23,286 bases of DNA, taken from NCBI GenBank assembly GCA_046724655.1, contig JBKOWY010000184.1:1-23286 (forward strand), read 5' to 3'. The number at the start of each line of letters is the position of its first letter. The stretch's first letter is position 1. Positions 1 to 7,024 of this stretch are shown one piece after another. The DNA is from JALZAA01 sp046724655 (GTDB taxonomy: Bacteria > Actinomycetota > Acidimicrobiia > IMCC26256 > JACDBD01). The notes under the pieces were generated by a model, which saw only the letters and a program-made list of their open reading frames with translations, did no database searches and had not been told where the DNA came from. Both the position numbers and the translations under genes were made by a program.

Positions 1-1254
1 GCCGACTACCGCGAGTTCGAGGAGGAGATCGCCCAGGTCCGCAAGGACAAGGAAGGCGCGATCGAAGGCCAGCAGTTCGAGCAGGCGGCCAGCCTGCGCG
101 ACCGCGAGAAGGAGCTGCTCGACCAGCGTTCCGCGAAGGAGAGCGACCTGCGCGCCGAAGGCGTCGACCTCTTCAACGAAGTCACCGAGGAGTCGATCGC
201 CGAGGTGCTCGCGATGTGGACGGGCATCCCCGTCTACAAGCTCACCGAGGAGGAGACGGCCAAGCTGCTCCGCATGGAGGACGAGCTGCACAAGCGGGTC
301 GTCGGCCAGAACGACGCGATCAAGGCGGTGTCGCAGTCGATCCGCCGGACGCGCGCGGGCCTCAAGGACCCGAAGCGGCCGTCGGGGTCGTTCATCTTCC
401 TGGGCCCGTCGGGCGTCGGGAAGACCGAGACGGCCAAGACGCTCGCCGAGTTCCTCTTCGGCGACGAGAACGCGCTGATCCAGCTCGACATGAGTGAGTA
501 CATGGAGAAGCACACCGTGTCGCGGCTGGTCGGCTCGCCGCCGGGGTACGTCGGTTACGACGAGGGTGGGCAGCTCACGGAGGCTGTGCGGCGTAAGCCG
601 TTCTCGGTGGTGCTGTTCGACGAGATCGAGAAGGCCCACTCCGACGTCTTCAATACCCTGCTCCAGATCCTGGAGGACGGGCGGCTGACAGACGCCCAGG
701 GCCGCACGGTCGACTTCAAGAACACCGTGATCATCATGACGTCCAACCTCGGGACCGCCGACCTGCGCAAGGCGGCGATCGGGTTCGGCCCGACGAGCGA
801 GGCGATCACCTACGAGAAGATGAAGGAACGCGTGATGGAGGAGCTCAAGCGGAGCTTCCGTCCCGAGTTCCTGAACCGCATCGACGAGGTGATCGTCTTC
901 AACGAGCTGAGCCAGCAGGAGGTCGTCGAGATCGTCGACCTGATGATCAAGCGGGTGCAGTCGCAACTCGAGGGCCAAGGCCTCGGCCTGGAGCTCACGC
1001 CCGAGGCGAAGCTCTTCCTGGCCAAGAAGGGCTACGACCCGCAGCTGGGCGCGCGGCCGCTGCGCCGCGCCATCCAGCGGCAGGTCGAGGACCCGCTGTC
1101 GGAGAAGATCCTGTGGAAGGAGTTCCACGCCGGCGAGACGGTCGTGGTCGACGTCGAGGGCGAGGGCGACGCCGCCGAGGTCGTGTTCCGTGCCGTCGAG
1201 GGCATCGAGCCCCCGCCGGTCGAGCTGGCCGGGAGCGGTCCCTCCGAGAGCTGA
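1..1254 (+). CDS. clpC: ClpC, AAA+ unfoldase of the Clp protease (3' part)
   Basis: ATP-driven unfoldase that feeds substrates into the ClpP peptidase in the cytoplasm. The frame is open from base 1, so the gene begins upstream; 417 residues are visible. A UVR-type coiled segment (AIEGQQFEQAASLRDREKEL, about residues 20-39) belongs to the middle domain that marks ClpC rather than ClpB. The second AAA+ module follows: Walker A GPSGVGKT (about 134-141), Walker B VVLFDEIEKAH, sensor TSNLG, arginine-finger stretch RPEFLNRIDE, and the D2-small motif GYDPQLGARPLRRAIQR. The ATG at 205 is internal (LAMWTGIP is a conserved ClpC stretch) and is not a start. A GC hairpin lies just after the stop. Identification is secure; the N-terminal domain and D1 are outside the window. 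Confidence 0.96.
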   Translation, partial: ADYREFEEEIAQVRKDKEGAIEGQQFEQAASLRDREKELLDQRSAKESDLRAEGVDLFNEVTEESIAEVLAMWTGIPVYKLTEEETAKLLRMEDELHKRVVGQNDAIKAVSQSIRRTRAGLKDPKRPSGSFIFLGPSGVGKTETAKTLAEFLFGDENALIQLDMSEYMEKHTVSRLVGSPPGYVGYDEGGQLTEAVRRKPFSVVLFDEIEKAHSDVFNTLLQILEDGRLTDAQGRTVDFKNTVIIMTSNLGTADLRKAAIGFGPTSEAITYEKMKERVMEELKRSFRPEFLNRIDEVIVFNELSQQEVVEIVDLMIKRVQSQLEGQGLGLELTPEAKLFLAKKGYDPQLGARPLRRAIQRQVEDPLSEKILWKEFHAGETVVVDVEGEGDAAEVVFRAVEGIEPPPVELAGSGPSES

Positions 1255-1259
1255 CCGAC

Positions 1260-1279
1260 GCGCGGCCGTCGGGCCGCGC
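1260..1279 (+). terminator. GC-rich hairpin after clpC
   Basis: Perfect 8-bp inverted repeat GCGCGGCC / GGCCGCGC with a 4-nt loop, 5 nt after the clpC stop. No T tract follows, as is common in high-GC actinobacteria, so terminator function is inferred from position. Confidence 0.5.
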
Positions 1280-1300
1280 TGATGCGAGACTCGGCGCCCG

Positions 1301-2020
1301 ATGCGCCGCTTCCTCCTCGTAGGCGTTCTGTGCCTGCTGGTCGCGGGCTGCAAGGTCGACACGACGGTGACCATCGCCGTGCGCGACGACGGCAGCGGGT
1401 TCGTACGCGTCAACGTCGCGCTCGACGCCGACGCGGTACAGAACGCGGAGGCCGGGGGCGGCCGGCTCGAGGACCGCGTGCGCCTCGGCGATCTGCAGCC
1501 GGCCGGCTGGAAGGTCTCGACCTGGAAGCGCGCGCCGGACGGGAGCGCCACGCTCGCGCTGCAAAAGAACTTCGCCGACCCCGGCGACGTGGCGCGCGTC
1601 TTCGAGGAGCTCAACGGCAAGAACGGACCCTTGCGCGGCGTCGCGCTCGAGCGTGACCACAAGCTCGTCTTCACCCGCTACAAGGTGACGGGCGTCGCCG
1701 ACCTGTCGCAGCTCACGGCGGGCATCGCCGCCGACCCGGAGCTGGCCGCGCAGCTGTCGGGTCAGCGCGTCGACCTCACGCAGATCGACCAGCAGCTCAC
1801 GCAGGAGATCCGCGACGCGTTCCACGTGCGCATCCGGATCGACCTTCCCGGCGGCACCAAGGTGCTCTCGCCCGAGCCCGGAAAGCAGGTGAGCCTGGCG
1901 ACGTCGACGACCCGTGTCGACACGACACGCGCCCTGCTGCTGGTCGCCGCAGTCGTGCTCGGCGTCCTCGGGATCGTGGTGTTCGGGCGCGGCGAGCTAC
2001 GGAGGCGACGCCGCTACTAA
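1301..2020 (+). CDS. LppM-like (DUF3153) membrane-anchored lipoprotein
   Basis: 239 residues. The N-terminus is a lipoprotein signal: MRR, a hydrophobic stretch, then lipobox LVAGC with Cys17 as the predicted lipidation site. The exported part starts KVDTTVTIAVRDDGSGFVRVNV, a beta-rich pattern typical of the DUF3153/LppM domain, in which several strands precede a C-terminal anchor. Residues about 211-228 form a transmembrane helix followed by a basic tail (GELRRRRRY), so both ends should sit at the membrane with the domain outside. Known family: LppM of mycobacteria affects cell-envelope and phagosome phenotypes; the molecular role is unclear. It lies between clpC and radA with no obvious Shine-Dalgarno before the ATG. 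The lipobox and anchor are seen directly; the DUF3153 assignment is by pattern recognition. Confidence 0.75.
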   Translation: MRRFLLVGVLCLLVAGCKVDTTVTIAVRDDGSGFVRVNVALDADAVQNAEAGGGRLEDRVRLGDLQPAGWKVSTWKRAPDGSATLALQKNFADPGDVARVFEELNGKNGPLRGVALERDHKLVFTRYKVTGVADLSQLTAGIAADPELAAQLSGQRVDLTQIDQQLTQEIRDAFHVRIRIDLPGGTKVLSPEPGKQVSLATSTTRVDTTRALLLVAAVVLGVLGIVVFGRGELRRRRRY

Positions 2021-2023
2021 ACG

Positions 2024-2071
2024 GCGTTGGGTCGCAAACCGGTGCTCTACGCGAGCTTTCCGACCCAACGC
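2024..2071 (+). repeat. Dispersed hairpin element, copy A
   Basis: Perfect 11-bp inverted repeat GCGTTGGGTCG (2024-2034) / CGACCCAACGC (2061-2071) around a 26-nt centre that can fold further (AAA/TTT and GCTC/GAGC with loop TACGC). A second copy occurs at 22640-22688 in the same orientation with 22 of 26 central bases identical. It starts 4 nt after the lipoprotein stop and ends 42 nt before the radA ATG, so it could act as a terminator, a REP-like element or a 5' regulatory element. Confidence 0.8.
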
Positions 2072-2113
2072 AGGGAACGCGTAGTTGTCACACCCCCATG
2101 CGATCCTGCGGGC

Positions 2114-3472
2114 ATGGCAAAGGTCCGGACCGTCCACCGCTGCACCGAGTGTGGGGGCATCGCAACCCGCTGGCTCGGTCGCTGCCCCGACTGCGGCGCG
2201 TGGGGCACGCTCGTCGAGGAGCAGCTCGCCAGGCGAGCGAGTGGCGCCGTGGACCTGCCGGCTGCCGATGCACCGGTGCCGATCGCTGAGGTCGACCCGA
2301 TGGGTGCGGCGCGCCGCGCCACCGGGATCGACGAGCTCGACGGGGTGCTCGGCGGCGGCCTGGTCGCCGGTTCCGTGACGCTGCTGGGCGGCGAGCCCGG
2401 GATGGGCAAGAGCACGCTGCTCCTCCAGGTCCTCGCACACTTGGCGCAGGCCGGGGCGCGCTGCCTGCTTGTCACGGCTGAAGAGTCACGTGAGCAGGTT
2501 CGGCTCCGGGCCGAACGGCTCGGTAGTCTGCCCGACGGGCTGCTCCTCGTCTCCGAGACGTCTCTGCCTCGGATCCTCGCCCACGTTGACGCGGTGATGC
2601 CCGGCGTGCTCGCCGTCGACTCGATCCAGGCCGTGGCCGACCCCGACCTCGGCGGCGTTCCCGGGTCGGTCACGCAGGTGCGCGAATGCGCGCACAAGCT
2701 CGCGCAGCTCGCCAAGGCGCGCACGCTGACCACGCTGCTCGTCGGACATGTCACGAAGGACGGGACGCTCGCCGGCCCGCGCGCCCTCGAGCACGTCGTC
2801 GACACCGTGCTGTCGTTCGACGGCGAGCGCCACCACGCGTTGCGGATGCTCCGTGCGCTGAAGCACCGCTTCGGTCCCACCGACGAGCTCGGACTGTTCG
2901 AGATGGGCGAGCGCGGCCTCGCCGCCGTGCCCGACCCGTCGGCGCTGTTTCTCGCCGACCGCCGAGCGGACGCGCCGGGCTCGGTCGTCACGGCGACGCT
3001 CGACGGGATACGCCCGCTGCTCGTCGAGGTACAGGCGCTCGTCGTGCCCAGCCCGGCGCCGCGCCGGTCGGTCCAAGGACTGGATGGCGCGCGTCTGCCG
3101 CTGTTGCTGGCGGTGCTCGAGCGCCACGGTGGCTTCGAGACCGCGGGCGCCGACGTTTTCGCCAGTGTCGCCGGAGGCGTGCGCGTGCCCGGCGCTGGGG
3201 CCGATCTCGCGGTGGCGCTGGCGGTCGCGAGCGCAGTGGTCGGGCGACCGGTGCCGGCCGGGACCGTCGCGATCGGCGAGATCGGGCTGGGCGGCGAGGT
3301 GCGCCAGGTGCCGCAGGCGCACCGCCGTCTCCGGGAAGCGGCTCGCCTCGGGTTCACCGCCGCGCTGGCGCCGCTGTCGACGCCCGCCGTTGCCGGCGTC
3401 GAGGTGGTGCCGGTGGGCGACGTCGCCGAAGCCGTCCGAATCGGCTTGGCAGCGTCTATCGCAGCCGCCTGA
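2114..3472 (+). CDS. radA: RadA, DNA repair and recombination ATPase
   Basis: RecA-like helicase that promotes branch migration during recombinational repair; 452 residues, the usual RadA length. N-terminal C4 zinc finger (Cys10, Cys13, Cys24, Cys27), then the ATPase core with Walker A GGEPGMGKST near residues 92-101 and Walker B GVLAVDSIQ. A C-terminal Lon-protease-like domain includes GGVRVPGAGADLAVALAVAS and GEIGLGGEVRQV. The family motif KNRFG reads KHRFG here (residues 250-254). The frame is open upstream to 2027, but ATG 2114 gives MAKVRTVHRC, leaving the usual short lead before the zinc finger. No Shine-Dalgarno is visible; GATCCT sits 6 nt upstream, so the message may be leaderless. 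It neighbours disA, as in many actinobacteria and firmicutes. Confidence 0.95.
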   Translation: MAKVRTVHRCTECGGIATRWLGRCPDCGAWGTLVEEQLARRASGAVDLPAADAPVPIAEVDPMGAARRATGIDELDGVLGGGLVAGSVTLLGGEPGMGKSTLLLQVLAHLAQAGARCLLVTAEESREQVRLRAERLGSLPDGLLLVSETSLPRILAHVDAVMPGVLAVDSIQAVADPDLGGVPGSVTQVRECAHKLAQLAKARTLTTLLVGHVTKDGTLAGPRALEHVVDTVLSFDGERHHALRMLRALKHRFGPTDELGLFEMGERGLAAVPDPSALFLADRRADAPGSVVTATLDGIRPLLVEVQALVVPSPAPRRSVQGLDGARLPLLLAVLERHGGFETAGADVFASVAGGVRVPGAGADLAVALAVASAVVGRPVPAGTVAIGEIGLGGEVRQVPQAHRRLREAARLGFTAALAPLSTPAVAGVEVVPVGDVAEAVRIGLAASIAAA

Positions 3473-3531
3473 GCGGCAAGCGGGTAGCTCGCGATCGGCC
3501 AGACCCTCCCGAGCCGGACACCTGTCGTTGT

Positions 3532-3540
3532 TGGTATCGT
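3532..3540 (+). promoter_or_regulatory. Probable disA promoter, extended -10
   Basis: TGGTATCGT: an extended -10 (TGn) plus TATCGT, 57 nt before the disA GTG. The same TGGTATC core is at the carD promoter (6472-6480). No convincing -35 is seen. Expected transcription start is near 3547. Confidence 0.45.
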
Positions 3541-3547
3541 TTGGAGT

Positions 3548-3578
3548 TCTCGAACGAGTGGGCTCGAACCGTTCGAGA
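3548..3578 (+). other. Inverted repeat in the disA leader
   Basis: TCTCGAAC (3548-3555) pairs with GTTCGAGA (3571-3578), ending 2 nt before the ribosome binding site. A further CTCGAAC at 3563-3569 could compete for the same strand. The hairpin would sit at the 5' end of the disA mRNA if transcription starts near 3547. Its function is unknown; it could stabilise the message or modulate translation. Confidence 0.4.
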
Positions 3579-3596
3579 CTGGAAGGACCCACTGCA

Positions 3597-4670
3597 GTGC
3601 CTGCCCAGCCACGTTCCGAAGCGATGCTTGCGGCCCTGCGCCTGGTGGCGCCGGGTACCCCGCTGCGAGAGGGACTCGACCGCATCCTGCAAGCCCGGAT
3701 GGGCGCGCTCATCGTGGGCGGCGACGGCCCCGACGTCCTGCGCATCTGCTCGGGCGGGTTCCTGCTCGACGCCGAGTACACCCCGCAGCGTCTCTCGGAG
3801 CTGGCCAAGATGGACGGCGCCATCATCCTGGCGTCGGACTCCTCCCGGGTCGCGCGCGCCAACGTCCACCTCGTGCCCGACCCGAACCTCCCGACGTCCG
3901 AGACCGGCACCCGGCATCGCACCGCGGAGCGGGTGGCCCGCTCGATCGACGTCCCGGTCATCACGGTGTCCGAGGACATGTCGGTGATCGCCATCCACCG
4001 CCGCGGCTTGAAGCGCACGCTCGAGCCGATCCCGCGGGTCCTGGCCAGCGCCGACCGAGCCGTCCAGATCCTCGAGCGCTACAAGGGGCGGCTCGACGCG
4101 GTGAGCAACTCGCTGTCCGCGCTCGAGGTGGAAGACCTCGTCACGGTGCGCGACGTCGCCACGGTGCTCCAGCGGGCCGAGATGGTCCGCCGCATCGCCG
4201 AGGAGATCGAGGGCTACGTGATCGAGCTCGGCGCCGACGGCCGGCTCGTGCTGCTCCAGCTCGAGGAGGCAATGGGCGGCGTCGAGGACGACCGTCGCCT
4301 CGTCGCCAAGGACTACTTCGTCGAGGGCCCTGACTGGGAGCTGCTCGACGTGATGGTGAAGCTGGCCGATCTCGACACCGAGCAGCTCGTCGACCTGCGC
4401 GAGGTGGCGTCGTTGCTGCATCTCCCGGCCGACATGACCCTCGACAGCCCCCTCCAGCCCCGCGGCTTCCGACTCCTGCACAAGATCCCGCGCATCCCCG
4501 AGATCGTCGCCGACCACATCGTCGATCGGTTCTCGAACCTCCAGAAGATCATGCGGGCCGGCGTGACCGACCTGGTCGAGGTGGAAGGAGTGGGCGGAGC
4601 CCGCGCCCGCTCCATCAAGGAAGGGCTGTCGCGCCTGGCCGAGACGTCGATCCTCGAGCGTTACGTGTGA
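3597..4670 (+). CDS. disA: DisA, DNA-integrity scanning diadenylate cyclase
   Basis: Makes c-di-AMP from two ATP and pauses at branched DNA in firmicutes. The GTG at 3597 has ribosome binding site GGAAGGA 9 nt upstream and gives 357 residues, the normal DisA length; an in-frame ATG at 3624 is the alternative. The N-terminal DAC domain has the signature DGA (residues 73-75, in LAKMDGAIIL) and RHR (106-108, in GTRHRTAERV). The linker LERYKGRLDAVSNSLSALEVEDLVT and the C-terminal helix-hairpin-helix domain (VDRFSNLQKIMRAGVTDLVE, VEGVGGARARSIKEGLSRL) complete the three-domain architecture. It follows radA by 124 nt, a conserved pairing; RadA is known to restrain DisA activity in B. subtilis and mycobacteria. 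It likely has its own promoter (3532-3540). Confidence 0.96.
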   Translation: MPAQPRSEAMLAALRLVAPGTPLREGLDRILQARMGALIVGGDGPDVLRICSGGFLLDAEYTPQRLSELAKMDGAIILASDSSRVARANVHLVPDPNLPTSETGTRHRTAERVARSIDVPVITVSEDMSVIAIHRRGLKRTLEPIPRVLASADRAVQILERYKGRLDAVSNSLSALEVEDLVTVRDVATVLQRAEMVRRIAEEIEGYVIELGADGRLVLLQLEEAMGGVEDDRRLVAKDYFVEGPDWELLDVMVKLADLDTEQLVDLREVASLLHLPADMTLDSPLQPRGFRLLHKIPRIPEIVADHIVDRFSNLQKIMRAGVTDLVEVEGVGGARARSIKEGLSRLAETSILERYV

Positions 4671-4711
4671 CACCGCCGGGAGCTGATGCACGCGACGTCT
4701 GCAGCGCGAAC

Positions 4712-4743
4712 GCCGGGGCCCCCGGCCGAACCTCTGGTTCGGC
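4712..4743 (+). terminator. Two adjoining hairpins after disA
   Basis: GCCGGG-GCC-CCCGGC (4712-4726) abuts a perfect 8-bp hairpin GCCGAACC-TCT-GGTTCGGC (4725-4743), between the disA stop and the hydrolase start at 4760. The stems share two bases and so cannot both form completely. Terminator or attenuator function is inferred from position only. Confidence 0.45.
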
Positions 4744-4759
4744 TGGGGTGATCTAGGCC

Positions 4760-5506
4760 GTGGGGCTACTCGACGAGGGGCCCTACGGAGCGAGCGTCGA
4801 ACGATTCGTGCTCGACGCGCGTGACGGGACCCGTGTGGACGCCATTCACGCCCGACCCGACGGCCAGGCGGAGGCAGGGCTCGTCGTGCACCCGGACATG
4901 GGAGGCATCCGTCCCCTGTTCGACGACCACTGCCGGCGCCTCGCCACCCACGGCTTCGCCGTCGCGTGCACCGAGCCGTTCGCGCGCTTCCCTCGCGAGG
5001 TGCGCGTGGCATCCGACATCTCGGTACGCATGGCGCAGATGAAGGACATGGACGACGACCTTCAGCTCGGCGACCTCGCCCAAGCCGCCGAATTCCTCGT
5101 TGAGACCGATGGCGTGCAGCCCGCCTCGATCATCGGGTTCTGCATGGGCGGCATGTACACGCTGAAGGCCGCGGCGACGGGCACGTTCGCTCGCGCGGTG
5201 CCCTTCTACGGGATGATCCGAGTGCCCGATGACTGGCGCGGCCCCCGCCAGCGCGATCCGCTCGCGACGGCCGCCGACGTGTGTCCGACGCTGGCGATCT
5301 TCGGGGGCAAGGATCCGTGGACGCCACCTGACGACATCGAAGCGCTGCGCTTCGCGTGGCTTGACCGCGACGACTGCGAGATCGTCGTGTACCCCGAAGC
5401 CGACCACGGCTTCGTCCACGCTCCCGACCGCCCGGCGCACCGCCCCGACGACGCGCGCGACGCGTGGCAACGCGCGCTCGAGTTTCTTCGCCGCTCGGCG
5501 CGGTGA
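4760..5506 (+). CDS. Dienelactone hydrolase family protein
   Basis: Alpha/beta hydrolase of 248 residues with the cysteine-nucleophile elbow GFCMGG (Cys128), Asp185 in GGKDPW and His216 in EADHGFVH, which form the Cys-Asp-His triad typical of dienelactone hydrolases. LVVHPDMGG near residues 41-49 is the family's oxyanion-side loop. DLH enzymes open the lactone ring in the chlorocatechol branch of aromatic degradation, but most actinobacterial paralogues have unknown substrates and no catabolic genes are nearby, so the substrate is not predicted. No signal peptide is seen, so it should be cytoplasmic. The start is GTG 4760, with a weak GGGGTG upstream. It is convergent with the Crp-family gene across a 209-nt gap. 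Confidence 0.88.
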   Translation: MGLLDEGPYGASVERFVLDARDGTRVDAIHARPDGQAEAGLVVHPDMGGIRPLFDDHCRRLATHGFAVACTEPFARFPREVRVASDISVRMAQMKDMDDDLQLGDLAQAAEFLVETDGVQPASIIGFCMGGMYTLKAAATGTFARAVPFYGMIRVPDDWRGPRQRDPLATAADVCPTLAIFGGKDPWTPPDDIEALRFAWLDRDDCEIVVYPEADHGFVHAPDRPAHRPDDARDAWQRALEFLRRSAR

Positions 5507-5632
5507 TCGGCGCCGACGCCGGACGCATCGGCGGCGGACTCAGACAGTGCGCTCATCGGTCTTCGCGTTCGGCGAAGCCCGATTCGCGCAAACTCGCCGC
5601 TCGCCGACCTTCCCGGTCGCCGTCGCAGGCTC

Positions 5633-5661
5633 CGGCTTTGCGGCGACGGTCGGCAAAGCCG
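5633..5661. terminator. Hairpin between convergent genes
   Basis: Perfect 9-bp inverted repeat CGGCTTTGC / GCAAAGCCG with an 11-nt loop, midway between the hydrolase stop (5506) and the Crp-family stop (5716). It could end transcription from both sides. The rest of 5507-5715 is GC-rich with short partial repeats and no coding pattern. Confidence 0.5.
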
Positions 5662-5715
5662 CCGCTCGCCGCGGGCCCGGCATCGGCGCCTCGCGACCGT
5701 CGGGCCCGGCGTCTT

Positions 5716-6381
5716 CTACACCGTGGCGCGATCCTCCAGCGCGGGGCGGTCGAGGAACTTGTACCGGCCGCGGCCTTTCACTTCTAACCATCCCAGACGG
5801 GCGAACAGTGCGAGCGCCTTGTTCACACGCTCGCGGGAGGCGCCGACCATGCCGGCGAGCTCCTCTTGCGTGACCGGCAGCTTGAACTCGTCGCCGTCGC
5901 CGGCCAGCTCGAGCAGTCGCTTGGCGGTACGGCCGGGAACATCGAGGAACACGGCGTCCGCCAACGCCTCGTCGGTCGCGCGCAGCCAGCGGGCGAGGAG
6001 GCGGGTCACGGTCCACAGCAGCTCGGGCCGCGCTTGGAGCACGTCGCGGACGGGCTCGTACGAGAGCACGATGACCCGGGATTCGGTGAGCGCACGAGCG
6101 TCTGCCGAGCGGGGAGAGCCGTCGAACAGCGGAAGCTCGCCGAAGAGTGCGCCGTTCTCGAGCACCGCCAGCACGGACTCCCGACCGTCCGGGGCCTTGG
6201 TCGCGATAGCGATGCGCCCGTCTTCGATCACGAACAGCTCGGACGCCGTGTCACCCTGGCTGAACAGCAGCTCGTTGCGTTCGTACGCGCGCACGGCGGC
6301 GCGTTGGCGCAAGTCGCCGAGCACGTCGTCCGGCAGCGAACTGAAGAGCTCGGTGGTGTCGAGCAGCTGGCGCTCGGGCAC
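5716..6381 (-). CDS. Crp/Fnr-family transcription regulator
   Basis: 221 residues. The N-terminal cyclic-nucleotide-binding beta roll contains GELPLFDGSPRSADARA (residues 81-97), which retains the Gly-Glu-Leu and Arg-Ser phosphate-cassette positions of cAMP-binding CRP proteins. A long dimer helix (about 110-140) leads to the C-terminal winged helix with the recognition segment TQEELAGMVGASRERVNKAL (171-190). No [4Fe-4S] cysteines are present, so it is CRP/GlxR-like and not FNR-like. The start is GTG at 6381 with a strong AGGAGG 10 nt upstream. It is divergent from carD across 130 bp that contain a perfect 11-bp tandem duplication (TCATCTCGCGC at 6397-6407 and 6408-6418). Targets are unknown; cAMP binding is inferred from the motif. 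Confidence 0.9.
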   Translation of the reverse strand: MPERQLLDTTELFSSLPDDVLGDLRQRAAVRAYERNELLFSQGDTASELFVIEDGRIAIATKAPDGRESVLAVLENGALFGELPLFDGSPRSADARALTESRVIVLSYEPVRDVLQARPELLWTVTRLLARWLRATDEALADAVFLDVPGRTAKRLLELAGDGDEFKLPVTQEELAGMVGASRERVNKALALFARLGWLEVKGRGRYKFLDRPALEDRATV

Positions 6382-6471
6382 GAAGCCTGCACCTCCTCAT
6401 CTCGCGCTCATCTCGCGCTCGCGTTCGCGGCGGAACGAGGCTACTCGCGAGGAAAGACTCTGCTTCGCGTC

Positions 6472-6480
6472 TGGTATCCT
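6472..6480 (+). promoter_or_regulatory. Probable carD promoter, extended -10
   Basis: TGGTATCCT: extended -10 with hexamer TATCCT, 31 nt before the carD ATG. Expected transcription start is near 6487, giving a leader of about 25 nt with the ribosome binding site GAGGAG at 6502-6507. Confidence 0.5.
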
Positions 6481-6511
6481 TGAGCCTTCTGTAAACCCTC
6501 CGAGGAGCGTC

Positions 6512-6994
6512 ATGTCCTTCCGCGTCGGTGACAAAGTCGTATACCCGCACCACGGGGCTGCGGTCATCGAAAAGAAGGAGAAGAAAAACGCCTTCGGAGA
6601 GAAGAAGGACTACCTGATCCTTCGCCTCGCGTACGGTGACCTCACGCTGATGGTCCCGGCCGACAACGCCGAGGAGATCGGCCTGCGCGACGTCATCAAC
6701 GACGAGGAGGTCGAGGAGGTGTTCGCTGTCCTCCGCAAGAAGGAGGCGCGGATGCCCACGAACTGGTCCCGCCGGTTCAAGAACCACGTCGAGAAGCTCA
6801 AGAGCGGTGACATCTACCAGGTCGCCGAGGTGGTCCGGAACCTGTCCATCCGCGAGAAGGACAAGGGTCTGTCGGCAGGGGAGAAGCGGATGCTCGCCAA
6901 GGCACGCCAGATCCTCGTGTCCGAGCTCACCTTCGCCCTCAACGTCGACGAGGATGCGGCCGAAGGGCGCCTCGACAAGGCGCTCGGCAAGTAA
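6512..6994 (+). CDS. carD: CarD, RNA-polymerase-binding transcription factor
   Basis: Global regulator that binds the RNA polymerase beta subunit and stabilises the open complex, notably at rRNA promoters. 160 residues, close to the mycobacterial 162. The N-terminal Tudor-like interaction domain reads FRVGDKVVYPHHGAAVIEKKE with YLILRLAYGDLTLMVPADN; the C-terminal helical DNA-binding part includes the tryptophan region MPTNWSRRFKNHVEKLKSGD, containing the conserved Trp inserted into the promoter minor groove. ATG 6512 is chosen because GAGGAG lies 4 nt upstream and MSFRVGDKVVYP is the usual CarD start; the frame is open far upstream but that part has no coding pattern. It precedes ispD as in mycobacteria. 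A small hairpin after the stop may reduce read-through. Confidence 0.97.
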   Translation: MSFRVGDKVVYPHHGAAVIEKKEKKNAFGEKKDYLILRLAYGDLTLMVPADNAEEIGLRDVINDEEVEEVFAVLRKKEARMPTNWSRRFKNHVEKLKSGDIYQVAEVVRNLSIREKDKGLSAGEKRMLAKARQILVSELTFALNVDEDAAEGRLDKALGK

Positions 6995-7010
6995 CCCGCC
7001 CCGCGCGGGT
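6994..7010 (+). terminator. Small hairpin between carD and ispD
   Basis: ACCCGC / GCGGGT with a 5-nt loop, starting at the last base of the carD stop codon. No T tract. It may be a weak terminator or attenuator inside the carD-isp transcript. Confidence 0.3.
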
Positions 7011-7024
7011 GCCAACCTGTCGGC

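Noticed and set aside
205..207. ATG as start of a short ClpC
   Set aside because: The frame is open to base 1 and the upstream residues form a typical ClpC middle-domain UVR segment, so the gene begins before the window.
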